64,000 nucleotides of DNA from Actinomycetaceae bacterium (GCA_030537795.1 JAUNVE010000005.1:26061-90060), one strand, 5' to 3'. Numbered from the stretch's first letter, positions 8,841 through 18,873 are shown. The notes: generated by a model not told the origin, from the letters alone. Translations and numbers: made by a program.

Positions 8841-9071
8841 ATGGGTATGACACAACAACCGTCACCCGACCTTCCCTGGATGCGGTGGCAGGTCGGTCAA
8901 CGAGTCGTCCTACGCTACCGTCTTGCCGACGGATTACATGACGCTCTCGGTCATTTAACGGAAATAGCCACCGACCACGTAACCGTTGCAACACGACGTG
9001 GTGAGGTAATCGTACGGGCCGAAACGATGGTGACCGGCAAACTCGTTCCCGAAAGCCCTTTCGGCGATTAG
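8841..9071 (+). CDS. Small SH3-like protein, resembles N-domain of Rv0428c-type acetyltransferases
   Basis: 76 residues. The sequence WQVGQRVVLRYRLADG...ALGHLTEIATDHVTVATRRGEVIVRAE reads as a small beta-barrel. It matches what I recall as the N-terminal SH3-like region of actinobacterial Rv0428c-type GNAT acetyltransferases, which often lie beside fdxA. No GNAT domain follows: the stop overlaps the convergent typA stop by four bases. It may be a free-standing domain or the remnant of a shortened gene. Start choice: ATG at 8841 fits the leaderless TATTAT-N6 rule; GTG at 8820 and ATG at 8847 are alternatives. Function unknown. Confidence 0.65.
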   Translation: MGMTQQPSPDLPWMRWQVGQRVVLRYRLADGLHDALGHLTEIATDHVTVATRRGEVIVRAETMVTGKLVPESPFGD

Positions 9072-10993
9072 TGGTCGCGAGCTTCCCGACGTGCACGGGC
9101 AGCAATCTTGAAACGTTCTTGGGCAGACAGAATATTTTTACGAATACGGATCGATTCGGGTGTTACTTCCACGCATTCATCTTGCGCCGCAAATTCGAGT
9201 GATTCCTCGAGCGTGAGAGTACGCGGTGGCACCAGTCCTTCGAATGTGTCGGCCGATGCTGAGCGCATATTGGTCTGCTTCTTCTCCCGCGTGACATTGA
9301 CGTCCATATCTTCGTTTCGCGGGTTCTCCCCCACGACTTGCCCCTCGTAAACTTCAGACCCCGCCTGGATAATAAACGATGCTCTTTCCTGCAAATTCAC
9401 CATCGCATAGGGCGTGGCCTGCCCGGCGCGGTCCGACACCAAAGATCCTGTGGTACGAGTCTCAATAGGCCCGCACCACGGTTCATAACCGGCTGCAATC
9501 GAGGAGGCAATACCCGTGCCGCGAGTATCGGTTAAGAAACGTGAGCGGAAACCAATCAATCCTCGAGCAGGAACAATGAACTCGAGACGAATCCACCCGG
9601 TTCCGTGATTAACCATGGATTCCATACGCCCTTTACGAGCTGCCAGCAACTGAGTTACCTGCCCCAAATAATCTTCCGGCACATCGACCGTCAGACGTTC
9701 CATTGGCTCGTGTCGAACGCCCTCCACGTCCTTCGTCACCACCTGCGGTTTTCCAACCGTTAGTTCAAAGCCTTCCCGTCGCATCTGTTCCACAAGAATT
9801 GCCAGGGCAAGTTCACCGCGGCCTTGGACTTCCCACGCGTCAGGTCGCTGAGTGGGAAGAACTCGAAGCGACACATTTCCCACCAATTCTCGGTCGAGTC
9901 TTTCCTTCACCTGTCGAGCGGTAACTTTAGCCCCGCGTACACGTCCCGCCATGGGAGAGGTATTAATACCGACAGTAATGGAAATAGCCGGTTCGTCGAC
10001 AGTAATTAAAGGTAGCGGACGGGGGTCCTCCACATCCACCAGGCTCTCCCCGATCGTAATTTCGGGGATACCGGCCACTGCCACAATATCTCCAGCGCTT
10101 GCCTCGGTGGCGGGAAGACGTTCAAGCCCCTCGGTTTTGAGGAGTTCAGTGACCTTTACCGAAGAAATCTCGCCAGTGGCACGTGCCCACGCCACCGTTT
10201 GCCCCTTACGTAACGTGCCATTGTGGATACGCAATAGGGCGATACGCCCCAGGAACGGCGATGAGTCAAGATTGGTGACATGCGCTTGCAGCGGTGCATC
10301 CTCGACAAAGGTTGGCCCCGGGATGCGCGATAAAAGCGTATGAAACAGTGGTTCAAGATCGTCTTGCGGGATTTCATTTTGTGCCGGAGGTTCCGTAGAG
10401 GATCGCCCCAGTTTAGCCGATGCGTAAATCACCGGGACATCGAGCAAAGAGTCGAGGTCAATCTCGACGCCCTCATTCTGTAAATCTTCGGCCAGGGATA
10501 ACAGTAAGTCGGTTGTCTCATCTACCACTTCTGCTATCCGGGAATCCGGTCGATCAACCTTATTCACCACGACTACCACGGGAAGGCGCGCCTCAAGGGC
10601 TTTACGCAGGACAAATCGAGTCTGCGGTAGAGGGCCTTCCGCAGCGTCAACCAGGAGTAGAACACCGTCGACCATGGAAAGTGCGCGCTCAACTTCCCCT
10701 CCGAAATCAGCGTGACCGGGAGTATCAACGACATTGATGGTAATCCCAGCTGGCATATCAGTGTGTTGAACAGATGGCCCCCGATACTGCACAGCGGTAT
10801 TTTTCGCGAGGATTGTAATGCCTTTTTCGCGTTCTAGATCTCCTGAATCCATAACGCGTTCACCGCGCTTATCTACCGTGTCGTGGTCAGAAAAAGCACC
10901 TGACTGCCAAAGCATGGCATCGACCAGGGTGGTTTTACCGTGATCGACGTGTGCAACAATGGCGACGTTTCGGATGTCGTGGCGAATACTCAT
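9068..10993 (-). CDS. typA: Ribosome-binding GTPase TypA/BipA
   Basis: Translational GTPase that binds 70S ribosomes and supports large-subunit assembly and stress adaptation. 641 residues, a little longer than E. coli BipA (607). P-loop AHVDHGKTT at 14-22, switch [18 protein letters not shown] near 90, NKVDR near 145, then the EF-G-like domains and the BipA C-terminal domain with [18 protein letters not shown] near 470. It starts with ATG after GAGAGG. Monocistronic, with a promoter upstream in 10994-11193. Confidence 0.95.
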   Translation of the reverse strand: MSIRHDIRNVAIVAHVDHGKTTLVDAMLWQSGAFSDHDTVDKRGERVMDSGDLEREKGITILAKNTAVQYRGPSVQHTDMPAGITINVVDTPGHADFGGEVERALSMVDGVLLLVDAAEGPLPQTRFVLRKALEARLPVVVVVNKVDRPDSRIAEVVDETTDLLLSLAEDLQNEGVEIDLDSLLDVPVIYASAKLGRSSTEPPAQNEIPQDDLEPLFHTLLSRIPGPTFVEDAPLQAHVTNLDSSPFLGRIALLRIHNGTLRKGQTVAWARATGEISSVKVTELLKTEGLERLPATEASAGDIVAVAGIPEITIGESLVDVEDPRPLPLITVDEPAISITVGINTSPMAGRVRGAKVTARQVKERLDRELVGNVSLRVLPTQRPDAWEVQGRGELALAILVEQMRREGFELTVGKPQVVTKDVEGVRHEPMERLTVDVPEDYLGQVTQLLAARKGRMESMVNHGTGWIRLEFIVPARGLIGFRSRFLTDTRGTGIASSIAAGYEPWCGPIETRTTGSLVSDRAGQATPYAMVNLQERASFIIQAGSEVYEGQVVGENPRNEDMDVNVTREKKQTNMRSASADTFEGLVPPRTLTLEESLEFAAQDECVEVTPESIRIRKNILSAQERFKIAARARREARDH

Positions 10994-11193
10994 CTATGCC
11001 TCTCAACTGGCTATACGAATGGCAGAGTTTGAAACTCAACGCGTTTTAACAATAGTCCTGCCAGCTGATATCTCATGCATTGACGGCCTGCGAAATTCGA
11101 CACGTTGACAAGCCTCGTCGCCATCCTCTCCGCTGGGTCTACACGATATGCGATGGCAATGCCGGAAGCAGGCGATTGATAGGAGCCAGTGGC

Positions 11194-11829
11194 ATGCATA
11201 TGCTATCTATGATTGTCCTGAGGCATACTGGCACCGTGCACCCAACTATCACTGTTCAATCTTCACTTGGTCGGGCCGGTACTCTGATAGTGCTAGTCAT
11301 AGCCGCAGTACTTTCTGCCCTATTCCTCCTTTCGGATGGACTCCGAATCGGATGGACGGCTCTTCCATTCATTTGGCTCATTGCCGCGTTCTTTCGTCTT
11401 ATGTGGTGGGTACCGCGCCTCGTGATTTCTCAACATGAAATCATCGCGCGCAATATGTGGTCTACGATTCGCATACCGTGGGGTCGTTTTGAATCAGCTA
11501 GCGCGAATTTGGGTTTGATTCTCATCACTCAAGATGGCGAATTCCGTGTTTCCGCCGCTCAACCGACGCCGATTCGAGACACCTTTAGTCGAGATCCGCG
11601 TCCGCTCCCCTTTATCAATTTATCCGCTGATCAGTTACGGTTTAGCCTTGACACGAACCAGGCACGCGAACTACTGACCATGTTGCAACAAATCCATGAG
11701 GGCCTCCCCGCCTCTCAGCGTACAGTCCTCAAAGCGAAGGAGGCTTCCTCCACCACTCGCACTCCTAATACCTTTGAAATTGCCGTCATTATGGTACTGG
11801 CAGGCCTGTCGGTGGTGACGGCGCTATAA
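11194..11829 (+). CDS. Membrane-anchored PH-like domain protein (hypothetical)
   Basis: 211 residues, no confident family. The visible architecture is a short N-terminus, one hydrophobic hairpin of about 45 residues (TLIVLVIAAVLSALFLL, then LPFIWLIAAFF), a soluble domain, and a C-terminal hydrophobic tail (EIAVIMVLAGLSVVTAL). The soluble part, WWVPRLVISQHEIIARNMWSTIRIPWGRFESA followed by a basic hydrophilic section, resembles bacterial PH-domain membrane proteins, where a conserved W/R-I-P-W strand follows the membrane hairpin. The start is ATG at 11194 with AGGAG eight bases upstream. Function unknown; PH assignment at moderate confidence. Confidence 0.6.
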   Translation: MHMLSMIVLRHTGTVHPTITVQSSLGRAGTLIVLVIAAVLSALFLLSDGLRIGWTALPFIWLIAAFFRLMWWVPRLVISQHEIIARNMWSTIRIPWGRFESASANLGLILITQDGEFRVSAAQPTPIRDTFSRDPRPLPFINLSADQLRFSLDTNQARELLTMLQQIHEGLPASQRTVLKAKEASSTTRTPNTFEIAVIMVLAGLSVVTAL

Positions 11830-11915
11830 CGGTAGTGGAGATTGGCGATTACATTACCTTGCATCACCGCTTGTGCTCACTGCCAGGCAGGCACGCTGTC
11901 TTCAAGGATTTAGAT

Positions 11916-11943
11916 GAGGGCCCCGGTCAATACCGGGGCCCTC
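11916..11943. terminator. Terminator between PH-like gene and oppA
   Basis: Perfect 12-base stem GAGGGCCCCGGT with a 4-base loop, between two convergent stop codons. Confidence 0.75.
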
Positions 11944-11985
11944 TGCACGGACTACTCTACGAGTGAGCTATTCGTAGCGGAATCA

Positions 11986-13686
11986 TTACTCGGTGAAACC
12001 AATGTTTTCTACACGGCCAGTCGAGAGTCCGAAGGCGCCGAAGTTGGCGAGATTCTGCGGTACCGCAGTGTACTCCATACGACGGTAGAGAGGGGCGTTC
12101 ATGACTTCATCCCAAACCAGTTTATCGATCTGGTTACCGATCTCGGAGCGCTTGTCTTCATCCATTTCGACATCGGCTTCAGCGGTGAGTTTATCAATTT
12201 CTTCGTTGCAGATATTGGAGAAGTTATTCTCCGCATCGCAGGTGTAGATCTGGCCGATATTGGCAAACGGATACACCGTGGTCTCCCAGGTGAATCCGAT
12301 GATTCCAAATGTGCCATCTTGCAAAGTAGGTGTGAAGTCGTCAGTACTCTTATTTACGAGATTGACCTTGACACCGATTTCTTCCATGTCGGCTTGGAGG
12401 AGCTTGCCTTCATTTTCTGAGGTGGGAACACCTGCCAGCATCGCGTAATCAACTTCGAGTTCCTCGCCGTCTTTCGTACGGAACTGTTTCCCGTCTTCAA
12501 GAGTCCAGCCAGCTTCGTCTAGGAGTTCGCCGGCTACTTCTGGATCATAAGAGAGGTCCTGAGCATTATCCTGGTAACCTTGCTGGCCGGGCATGAGGAA
12601 GTGGTTGCCAAGCATCAATTCAGCTGGCTCAATAGGCAGTCCTGCCAAGTCTGATTCGGCGATGGCTTCACGGTTAAGACCGCGGATAATGGCCTGACGC
12701 ACCTTCTTATCGTCTAGGTTCTTAGCATTGCCATTAAATGTGAAGTGGCGCCATTGCTTACCACCTGCGGTTCGGATCTCACCGTCGGGGCGTCCCTGAA
12801 CGCGAGTGTACTGGTCTGCTGAAATGAGGTACTGGAGCACATCGATTTCGGAGTTAGCAAATGACTGCGGTGCGAGGTCGGCATCAAGTTCGCGGAAGGT
12901 CACTTCGTCAAGCAGTGGTTTCTCGCCCCACCAGTTGTCGTTAGGCACAAGTTTGACAACTTTCTGTGCCTCGTCAACGCTGTCGATCTTAAAGGGACCG
13001 GCCAGCCAGTCGTTATTCGGCCCCTCGAGTTGACCGGTGTTGAAGGTTTCCGCATCGGCCAGTGATTCCGCGTTGAACACGCTGGACCAGGTTCCGGTCC
13101 AGTCCGGATAGGTGGACTTGTAGGTAATGACTACCTCAAAGTCATCATCGCCAGCTTCGACCTTCTCAACCTGATTGAAACCATCGGTGGAGGCGCACTG
13201 GTAGTCTTCATTCTCGCCATTACAGGCTTTCCACGTGGCTTGATAGTCTTTCCAGGTGATGGGGGTGCCGTTATTCCACTTTGCTTCAGGATTGAGCTTA
13301 AGGTGGACAACCTGCGGCGGCCCGTCTTCAACTTTCACTTCCTTCACGAAATTCTCGTTCGGAGTGGTGCTCGCATCTTCGGCATAATCCCAATTTGACG
13401 GTGAAACGAAACCGAGGATGGTGTTGAGGTCAACCGCGGCACCAGCGGCTTCAAGATAGTTCCACTGAACGGGAAGCTGGGTGATAGCGAAGCGGAGCTT
13501 GCCACCTTGCTGTAGCTTGTCGCGATCAACTGGATTAATGTCGCTCAACGCGGGAGCATCGTCGGGCTGTGCCGCATCGCCATTGTCGCCTGATGTTGCG
13601 GAGTTACCTCCGGAGTCAGAGCAACCAGCGAGGGCCAAGGCGGCAGTTGCGGCTACAACTGCCAGCGCACGTGTTGTACGTCGCAC
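11986..13686 (-). CDS. oppA: Oligopeptide ABC transporter, substrate-binding lipoprotein
   Basis: Extracytoplasmic family 5 solute-binding protein, lipid-anchored, delivering peptides or similar solutes to OppBC. 566 residues from a GTG at 13686. Lys/Arg-rich n-region, hydrophobic stretch LAVVAATAALALAGC with a lipobox cysteine, then an acidic Ser/Gly/Asp linker. Family 5 features include VVHLKLNPEAKWNNGTPITWKDY. The GTG start has GGAGG seven bases before it. An upstream ATG at 13725 would overlap the TATAAA promoter element, so it is unlikely. Last gene of the opp operon but probably also transcribed from its own promoter, which fits the higher demand for binding protein. Confidence 0.9.
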   Translation of the reverse strand: MRRTTRALAVVAATAALALAGCSDSGGNSATSGDNGDAAQPDDAPALSDINPVDRDKLQQGGKLRFAITQLPVQWNYLEAAGAAVDLNTILGFVSPSNWDYAEDASTTPNENFVKEVKVEDGPPQVVHLKLNPEAKWNNGTPITWKDYQATWKACNGENEDYQCASTDGFNQVEKVEAGDDDFEVVITYKSTYPDWTGTWSSVFNAESLADAETFNTGQLEGPNNDWLAGPFKIDSVDEAQKVVKLVPNDNWWGEKPLLDEVTFRELDADLAPQSFANSEIDVLQYLISADQYTRVQGRPDGEIRTAGGKQWRHFTFNGNAKNLDDKKVRQAIIRGLNREAIAESDLAGLPIEPAELMLGNHFLMPGQQGYQDNAQDLSYDPEVAGELLDEAGWTLEDGKQFRTKDGEELEVDYAMLAGVPTSENEGKLLQADMEEIGVKVNLVNKSTDDFTPTLQDGTFGIIGFTWETTVYPFANIGQIYTCDAENNFSNICNEEIDKLTAEADVEMDEDKRSEIGNQIDKLVWDEVMNAPLYRRMEYTAVPQNLANFGAFGLSTGRVENIGFTE

Positions 13687-13713
13687 TAGTGTACCTCCAT
13701 ATTGTGTACTTAT

Positions 13714-13719
13714 TTTATA
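13714..13719 (-). promoter_or_regulatory. -10 box of internal oppA promoter
   Basis: TATAAA on the minus strand 28 bases before the GTG start. The 193-base gap 13687-13879 after oppDF also holds a weak TGATGAA/TTCATCA hairpin (13862-13883, overlapping the oppDF stop) and no gene. Confidence 0.45.
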
Positions 13720-13879
13720 AATCATCGACCATTTAAGGACGGTTGTGATGTCAGAGTATCGAAAGGCCGTCCACTAAGCCGAATGAGCAGATGAATTCAC
13801 GGGGTCTTCACCCAATCGCAACCTATGTACCACCATGTGTCCCATAATCTGATGCGTACCTGATGAAGATGATGGTTCA

Positions 13880-16027
13880 TCAAAATACGTGCACCGCTTC
13901 GGGGTAGTGGCAGGCGCTGAGCGAGTCCACTGTTTCATCTGTGCCCCAAAGTTCCGGTTGTTCGCTGAGACAAGCCTGCTGTTCAGTTTCGCTCAGTTGC
14001 TGGAATTTCGGGCATCGCGTGCGGAAGCGGCATCCTGATGGCGGATTTGCCGGCGAGGGTAAATCACCCGTCAGAAGAATCCGATCCCGCGTGCGCTCTT
14101 TCTGCGGATCCGGAACTGGAATAGCAGAAAGTAACGCTTGAGTATAGGGGTGCCGAGGACGGTCAAAAACCTCTTCCACATCCCCGATTTCGACGATCTT
14201 TCCAAGATACATGACGGCAACGCGATCAGCGATGTGTCGAATAACGGAAAGATCATGAGCTACAAACAGGTAAGAGAGTCCGAGTTTCGCGCGTAATTCT
14301 TCAAGCAAATTAATCACACCCGCTTGAATGGAAACGTCGAGCGCCGATACCGGTTCGTCGAGTACAAGGAGCTTCGGTTCCAGCGCCAAAGCACGGGCAA
14401 TACCGATGCGTTGACGTTGACCGCCAGAAAAATGGCGCGGATAGCGATTGAGGTGGGAGGGTTCTAAACCGACGAGAGTGATGAGTTCACGCACTCGTTT
14501 TTCCGTATCCACCTTTGAATAGCCGTTGTATTTCAAGGGTTCCGAAATAATGTCGAAAATCGGCATACGTGGATCAAGCGACGCCATGGGATCTTGAAAA
14601 ACGACCTGCAGATCTTGGCGAATGAGCTTACGATCGCGCCGTCCCATCCGTCCCGTGTCTTTGCCGAAAACGACGATGGTGCCGTCCTCGGGAACCTTGA
14701 GTTCGAGGATTTCAAGGAGCGTTGTCGTTTTTCCGCATCCGGATTCGCCGACCAGCCCGAGCGTCTCACCGGCGCGAATATCGAGAGTAATGCCGTCAAC
14801 GGCGTGCACGGTTCCCACTTGGCGCTTGAAGACAGCACCTTTCATGAGCGGGAAGTATTTGCGCAGACCATCGATTTTCAGCACTTCATCGCGGTCGAGG
14901 CGGTTAGCTGCCTGCGTCGGATTACTCAATGGTGCCGGTAGTGGATAGATGTCCTTGTAGTTCCACCGATTTTCGGTGATTTCGTCTGCTCGGACGCATG
15001 CCGCGCGATGGAGTTCCGCGCTACCGTCAACGGCATCGGTAGTTGCCCGCAGCTTCGGCTCATTTTGCAGGCATGCGTCGTTGGCGAGTGGGCACCGGGG
15101 AGCAAACGGGCAACCCGGGTGGAGATTAAGCATGGAAGGTGGATTCCCTTCCACCGGGGCAAGTGGCTCATTCGAAGACATGTCTGGCCGCGGGAGAGAG
15201 CCCAAAAGTCCGATGGTGTACGGCATTGCCGAACGATAGAAAATATCGTCAACCAACCCAGTTTCTACGCATCGACCCGCGTACATTACGGCGACGCGAT
15301 CGGCCATTCCCGCCACGACCCCGAGGTCGTGAGTAATCATAATGACCGCAGCACCAGTTTCGTGCTGCGCCTTTTTCAGCACGTCAAGAATCTGCGCCTG
15401 AATAGTGACATCTAGAGCCGTCGTCGGCTCATCCGCAATGATGAGATCGGGGTTATTCGCAATCGCCATCGCAATGATGGCGCGCTGGCGCATACCGCCG
15501 GAGAATTCGTGCGGGAACGATTTGAATCGAACCTTTGGATTGGGAATACCGACAATGTCAAGTAGTTCAATGGCGCGTTCGCGTGCCTCACGCTTCGACA
15601 TATTCTGGTGGATTTCGAGTGCTTCAACAATCTGATCCCCCACTGTATATACGGGAGTGAGGGCAGATAGTGGATCCTGGAAAACCATGGCTACTTTTCT
15701 GCCGCGCACCTTGGACATCCACCCGTCTGAGCGTCCCAGTAATTCGGTACCGTGAAGCTTAACGGAACCCTCGACTCTAGCGTTTTCGTCCAGCAGTCCC
15801 ATAACGGCCATGGAAGTTACTGACTTTCCGGATCCCGATTCTCCAACAATGCTGAGCACTTCACCCGCATTCACCGACAAGTTCACTCCCCGCACGGCGT
15901 GCACATTGCCGTCCTCTGACGGAAATGTCACATGGAGGTCTTTAACTTCGAGTACGGGAACCCCTTCTTTTCGTTGCGGAATACCGCTCGTCTCGACATC
16001 TGTCTTCACACGCTTGGTGCGACTCAT
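13880..16027 (-). CDS. oppDF: Oligopeptide ABC transporter, fused OppD-OppF ATPase
   Basis: Energises peptide import by OppBC. One 715-residue chain carries both nucleotide-binding domains. The first has GESGSGKS at 62-69, signature FSGGMRQR and IIADEPTTALDV. The second has GESGCGKTT near 425-433, FSGGQRQR and LVLDEPVSALDV. Each half ends with the C-terminal oligopeptide-transporter extension containing a Cys cluster (GCPFAPRCPLA and GCRFRTRCP), typical of OppD/OppF. Fusion of the two is common in actinobacteria. The ATG overlaps the oppC stop by four bases. Confidence 0.93.
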   Translation of the reverse strand: MSRTKRVKTDVETSGIPQRKEGVPVLEVKDLHVTFPSEDGNVHAVRGVNLSVNAGEVLSIVGESGSGKSVTSMAVMGLLDENARVEGSVKLHGTELLGRSDGWMSKVRGRKVAMVFQDPLSALTPVYTVGDQIVEALEIHQNMSKREARERAIELLDIVGIPNPKVRFKSFPHEFSGGMRQRAIIAMAIANNPDLIIADEPTTALDVTIQAQILDVLKKAQHETGAAVIMITHDLGVVAGMADRVAVMYAGRCVETGLVDDIFYRSAMPYTIGLLGSLPRPDMSSNEPLAPVEGNPPSMLNLHPGCPFAPRCPLANDACLQNEPKLRATTDAVDGSAELHRAACVRADEITENRWNYKDIYPLPAPLSNPTQAANRLDRDEVLKIDGLRKYFPLMKGAVFKRQVGTVHAVDGITLDIRAGETLGLVGESGCGKTTTLLEILELKVPEDGTIVVFGKDTGRMGRRDRKLIRQDLQVVFQDPMASLDPRMPIFDIISEPLKYNGYSKVDTEKRVRELITLVGLEPSHLNRYPRHFSGGQRQRIGIARALALEPKLLVLDEPVSALDVSIQAGVINLLEELRAKLGLSYLFVAHDLSVIRHIADRVAVMYLGKIVEIGDVEEVFDRPRHPYTQALLSAIPVPDPQKERTRDRILLTGDLPSPANPPSGCRFRTRCPKFQQLSETEQQACLSEQPELWGTDETVDSLSACHYPEAVHVF

Positions 16028-17028
16028 GCTTGACCTCCCGACTTGGACGACGGATCAATGGCGTCGCGTAGTCCGTCACCGATGAAATTCACGAAGATAA
16101 GCGTAAGAGTGAGGAAGGTAGCCGGAGCGAGGAAAATCCACGGGTAACTGGTCGCCATTCCCTGCCCTTCGGCAATGATGACACCCAGCGAGGTATTGGG
16201 CGGTTGAACACCGAATCCGAAATACGACAGCACGGTCTCACTCATAACTGCAGCGACAAATGCTAAAGCCGCGTCAATGATGAGGTAGGAAGCCACGTTC
16301 GGAATGATGTGTTTACGAATGATCGTTGCCGACGGAACTGACATGTATTTCGCTGCTGTGACGTATTCGAGATTCTTCACCGATAGCGTCATCGATCGGA
16401 CAACACGCGCAGTCAACATCCAACCGAATGCCGCGAGCAACAATATAAAGAGCGTAATTGAACCATTCGAGCCGCCCGTCTTCTGCGATATGACAGCCAC
16501 TATGAGGAAAGACGGAACGACCAGTAGTAGGTCAATGAACCAGAGAATTACCCGATCTACGACCTTGCCGAAGTAGGCGGCTGTCGAACCAATAAGTGCC
16601 GCTAACGTGGTTTGAATCATGGCCACGGCTACACCGATGACGAGTGATTTGCGTAAACCTTCGACGGTGAGTGCGAATACGTCGCGCCCTCCTTGCGTAG
16701 TGCCGAACCAGTGGGCCGCTGAGGGGGCTTTCAAGAAGGCTTTTCGATCAACTTCTTGGAAATCCCACGGTGAAATATAGGGGCCGATAATAGCGATGAG
16801 CACGATGATTGCGAAACCGATAACGCCGACGACGGCAGTGCGTGACCGGAAAAACCGCCGTCGAATAAGCGCGCTTCGATTCATTCGCTTTGCTGATGGA
16901 GTTTCACCGGTGGTGTTTTCCTCTTGAGCTGCGTCGGTATCGGAGCCGGTGCGCGGAAAGTCTTTGTCAGCAGCTTGAGTTACGTTTTGAATGCTTTTCT
17001 CTTCGAAATGAGGGTTCGAATGCGACAT
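16024..17028 (-). CDS. oppC: Oligopeptide ABC transporter permease OppC
   Basis: Membrane subunit of the peptide importer, 334 residues. A cytoplasmic N-terminal tail of about 70 residues rich in Glu/Thr/Ser precedes the first membrane segment (VVGVIGFAIIVLIAIIGPYISPW). About five further segments follow, with the ABC-coupling EAA-like loop (YVTAAKYMSVPSATIIRKHIIPNV) facing the ATPase. The C-terminus ends FVNFIGDGLRDAIDP, the classic OppC ending. Three bases separate it from the oppB stop. Confidence 0.92.
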   Translation of the reverse strand: MSHSNPHFEEKSIQNVTQAADKDFPRTGSDTDAAQEENTTGETPSAKRMNRSALIRRRFFRSRTAVVGVIGFAIIVLIAIIGPYISPWDFQEVDRKAFLKAPSAAHWFGTTQGGRDVFALTVEGLRKSLVIGVAVAMIQTTLAALIGSTAAYFGKVVDRVILWFIDLLLVVPSFLIVAVISQKTGGSNGSITLFILLLAAFGWMLTARVVRSMTLSVKNLEYVTAAKYMSVPSATIIRKHIIPNVASYLIIDAALAFVAAVMSETVLSYFGFGVQPPNTSLGVIIAEGQGMATSYPWIFLAPATFLTLTLIFVNFIGDGLRDAIDPSSKSGGQA

Positions 17029-17031
17029 AGT

Positions 17032-18015
17032 TTAACTCACCCTCACACGCGGATCGACAACAACGATGAGTATGTCTGACAAAAGGGCGCCGGTCAGTGT
17101 TGAGGCTCCCGAGAAGGCCACCACTGCCGCGGTGCCATTGACGTCCTGACCTCGAATTGATTCAACTGAATAGATTCCCAGGCCGTGCCATCCAAAGATT
17201 TGCTCCGTTACGGTAGCGCCGAGGAACAGCGTCGCTACCGCGAAAGCAAAGAATGTCGCCATGGGCACGAGAGAAGTGCGTAAAGCGTGGCGGATAACCG
17301 CCTGTGTTTTGGGAAGACCTTTTGCGCGCGCGGTGCGCACGTAATCTGCGCCTAAGCTATCGAGCATGAGGTTACGTTGATAACGCGAATAGGATGCGAT
17401 ACCACCCAGCGACATAGAGATTGTCGGTAAGAGAAGATGTTGCGCTCGATCAACGATCCAGGCTCCTGGATAATCGCCGATATTTCCTGTTTCGCCAACA
17501 AACTCGAAGAAGTTTGTTCCTGTGGCGAGGTTGAATTTAGTGGCTCCGATCTGAAGCAGTGTTGCCAACACAATCACCGGCGTTGAAATAATAATGAGCG
17601 ACAGGAGGGAGATCGTTCGATCTGCCCACGAATACTGCTTTGTCGCGGTCCATGCCCCAACTGCTACACCGCCGATGATGCCGACGAAAGAACCGATGAA
17701 AATCAGTCGCACTGAAACCCAAATTTTCACGGCGATGATGCTGTTTACGCTTTCACCGCGAGGTGTTTTCCCCCAATCCCAGGAGCTAAAGATTCCCGAC
17801 AGCCACGTGGTGTAGCGTTCTGTTAGTGGAACTGTCTTTGACAGATTGTAATCAACCAGCATTCGTTCGATAGCCGCCCAATCGCGCGTAGGGTCGGTGA
17901 GGTCGAATGCTGATTTTGCGTCGAGGGTGGTCGCAGCAATGAGATACGCCAACGACACCGCTACAAATAATAGAAGCGCATAATTCGCGATTCTACGGGC
18001 GAGATAGTAGAACAT
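17032..18015 (-). CDS. oppB: Oligopeptide ABC transporter permease OppB
   Basis: First gene of the peptide importer operon, 327 residues. N-terminal RRIANYALLLFVAVSLAYLIAA is the characteristic first helix of OppB/DppB. The coupling loop is YVRTARAKGLPKTQAVIRHALR and the end is DILIVVVDPRVRVS. Start ATG at 18015 with AGAAGG nine bases upstream. The SD lies immediately after a GGGGAG/CTCCCC hairpin that could modulate translation. Confidence 0.92.
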   Translation of the reverse strand: MFYYLARRIANYALLLFVAVSLAYLIAATTLDAKSAFDLTDPTRDWAAIERMLVDYNLSKTVPLTERYTTWLSGIFSSWDWGKTPRGESVNSIIAVKIWVSVRLIFIGSFVGIIGGVAVGAWTATKQYSWADRTISLLSLIIISTPVIVLATLLQIGATKFNLATGTNFFEFVGETGNIGDYPGAWIVDRAQHLLLPTISMSLGGIASYSRYQRNLMLDSLGADYVRTARAKGLPKTQAVIRHALRTSLVPMATFFAFAVATLFLGATVTEQIFGWHGLGIYSVESIRGQDVNGTAAVVAFSGASTLTGALLSDILIVVVDPRVRVS

Positions 18016-18029
18016 GGACGTTTACCTTC

Positions 18030-18063
18030 TGGGGAGATGGCCTGATTCTCCGTTCACTCCCCA
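18030..18063 (-). promoter_or_regulatory. Hairpin beside the oppB ribosome-binding site
   Basis: Seven-base arms TGGGGAG and CTCCCCA separated by 20 bases, with the oppB Shine-Dalgarno directly after the 3' arm on the minus strand. The 297-base gap 18016-18312 also holds three GACTCA copies at 18188, 18218 and 18241, and no supported gene. A regulatory role is inference. Confidence 0.3.
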
Positions 18064-18312
18064 CGGATTCGCGGATCCTCAGCGCTATTGCCGCCCGTGT
18101 AGGCGCCGGTTTGCGTCACAGATGCGGTCACTGTTTTCCGACTGTAGTCCAAAGGAACCAGAGACTAAAACTCGAAATAAGCTGGCAGACTCAAATGTGA
18201 GAAATTTCAGTAAAACTGACTCACGGCCGACGCTACTAAGGACTCAGTGCACCCTTCTATATTTTAGTAACGACCCCAGTGCTTTAAAACGAAAGTACTG
18301 CGTAATCAACAT

Positions 18313-18873
18313 TCACCGACACGTTATCGGAGTCCCAGAGCCGATAGCTTCTCCCGAACCCTGTCTTAAATCACTGCCAGCCAGTCCTCGCATTACTGCC
18401 GATTTCTGCCCGAGCAGTACGACCTCACCGGATACTTGAGTTTCGGTACCCAGTATTTTCTTCAGTGTTACTCGGTACGCTCTTTGTGCTAACAACTGCG
18501 TTACACGTGTCACGAGATTGGGAACCGCCTTAATACGGTAGCTGAGCTTCCAACGCAGTACGCAATATTCGCCCTCACGCACCATCTTGGCATCAATGGT
18601 GCCGAAAAATATTGGCCCTACTTTCTCAATGACGGCATGATACGGCGGTTCCCAGCGGCGAACTATCATGCGATCGTCGATTGTGATTAGTCCAAGCTCA
18701 GTCCGGGCAATGAAGCGAGCGCCGCGACGCAACGACGTCCCTTGACTGCGGACGGTAGTCAAGGGAACGGCTCGCGAATGTCGGCTGAGGTCCCACAGAC
18801 GAGACCACATCACGTCGACCGTCTCAGGTGAGCGAATCTCGACGGTGAAGTGCGGCCATTCCTTTTCTGTCAT
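18313..18873 (-). CDS. SRPBCC (START-like) domain protein
   Basis: 186 residues with the order expected of polyketide-cyclase/SRPBCC proteins: an N-terminal strand FTVEIRSPETVDVMWSRLWDLSRHSRAVP, a middle sheet (GARFIARTELGLITIDDRMIVRRWEPPYHAVIEKVGP), and a long C-terminal helix (AVPNLVTRVTQLLAQRAYRVTLKKIL). These proteins bind hydrophobic ligands in a helix-grip cavity; the ligand here is unknown. The tail after residue 145 is not obviously part of the fold. The gene is leaderless by position: TAGGCT six bases before ATG. It is divergent from thpR. Confidence 0.7.
   Translation of the reverse strand: MTEKEWPHFTVEIRSPETVDVMWSRLWDLSRHSRAVPLTTVRSQGTSLRRGARFIARTELGLITIDDRMIVRRWEPPYHAVIEKVGPIFFGTIDAKMVREGEYCVLRWKLSYRIKAVPNLVTRVTQLLAQRAYRVTLKKILGTETQVSGEVVLLGQKSAVMRGLAGSDLRQGSGEAIGSGTPITCR

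Noticed and set aside
13862..13883. Hairpin TGATGAA/TTCATCA at the end of oppDF
   Set aside because: Only seven pairs, overlaps the stop codon and has no T-run; too weak to call a terminator.
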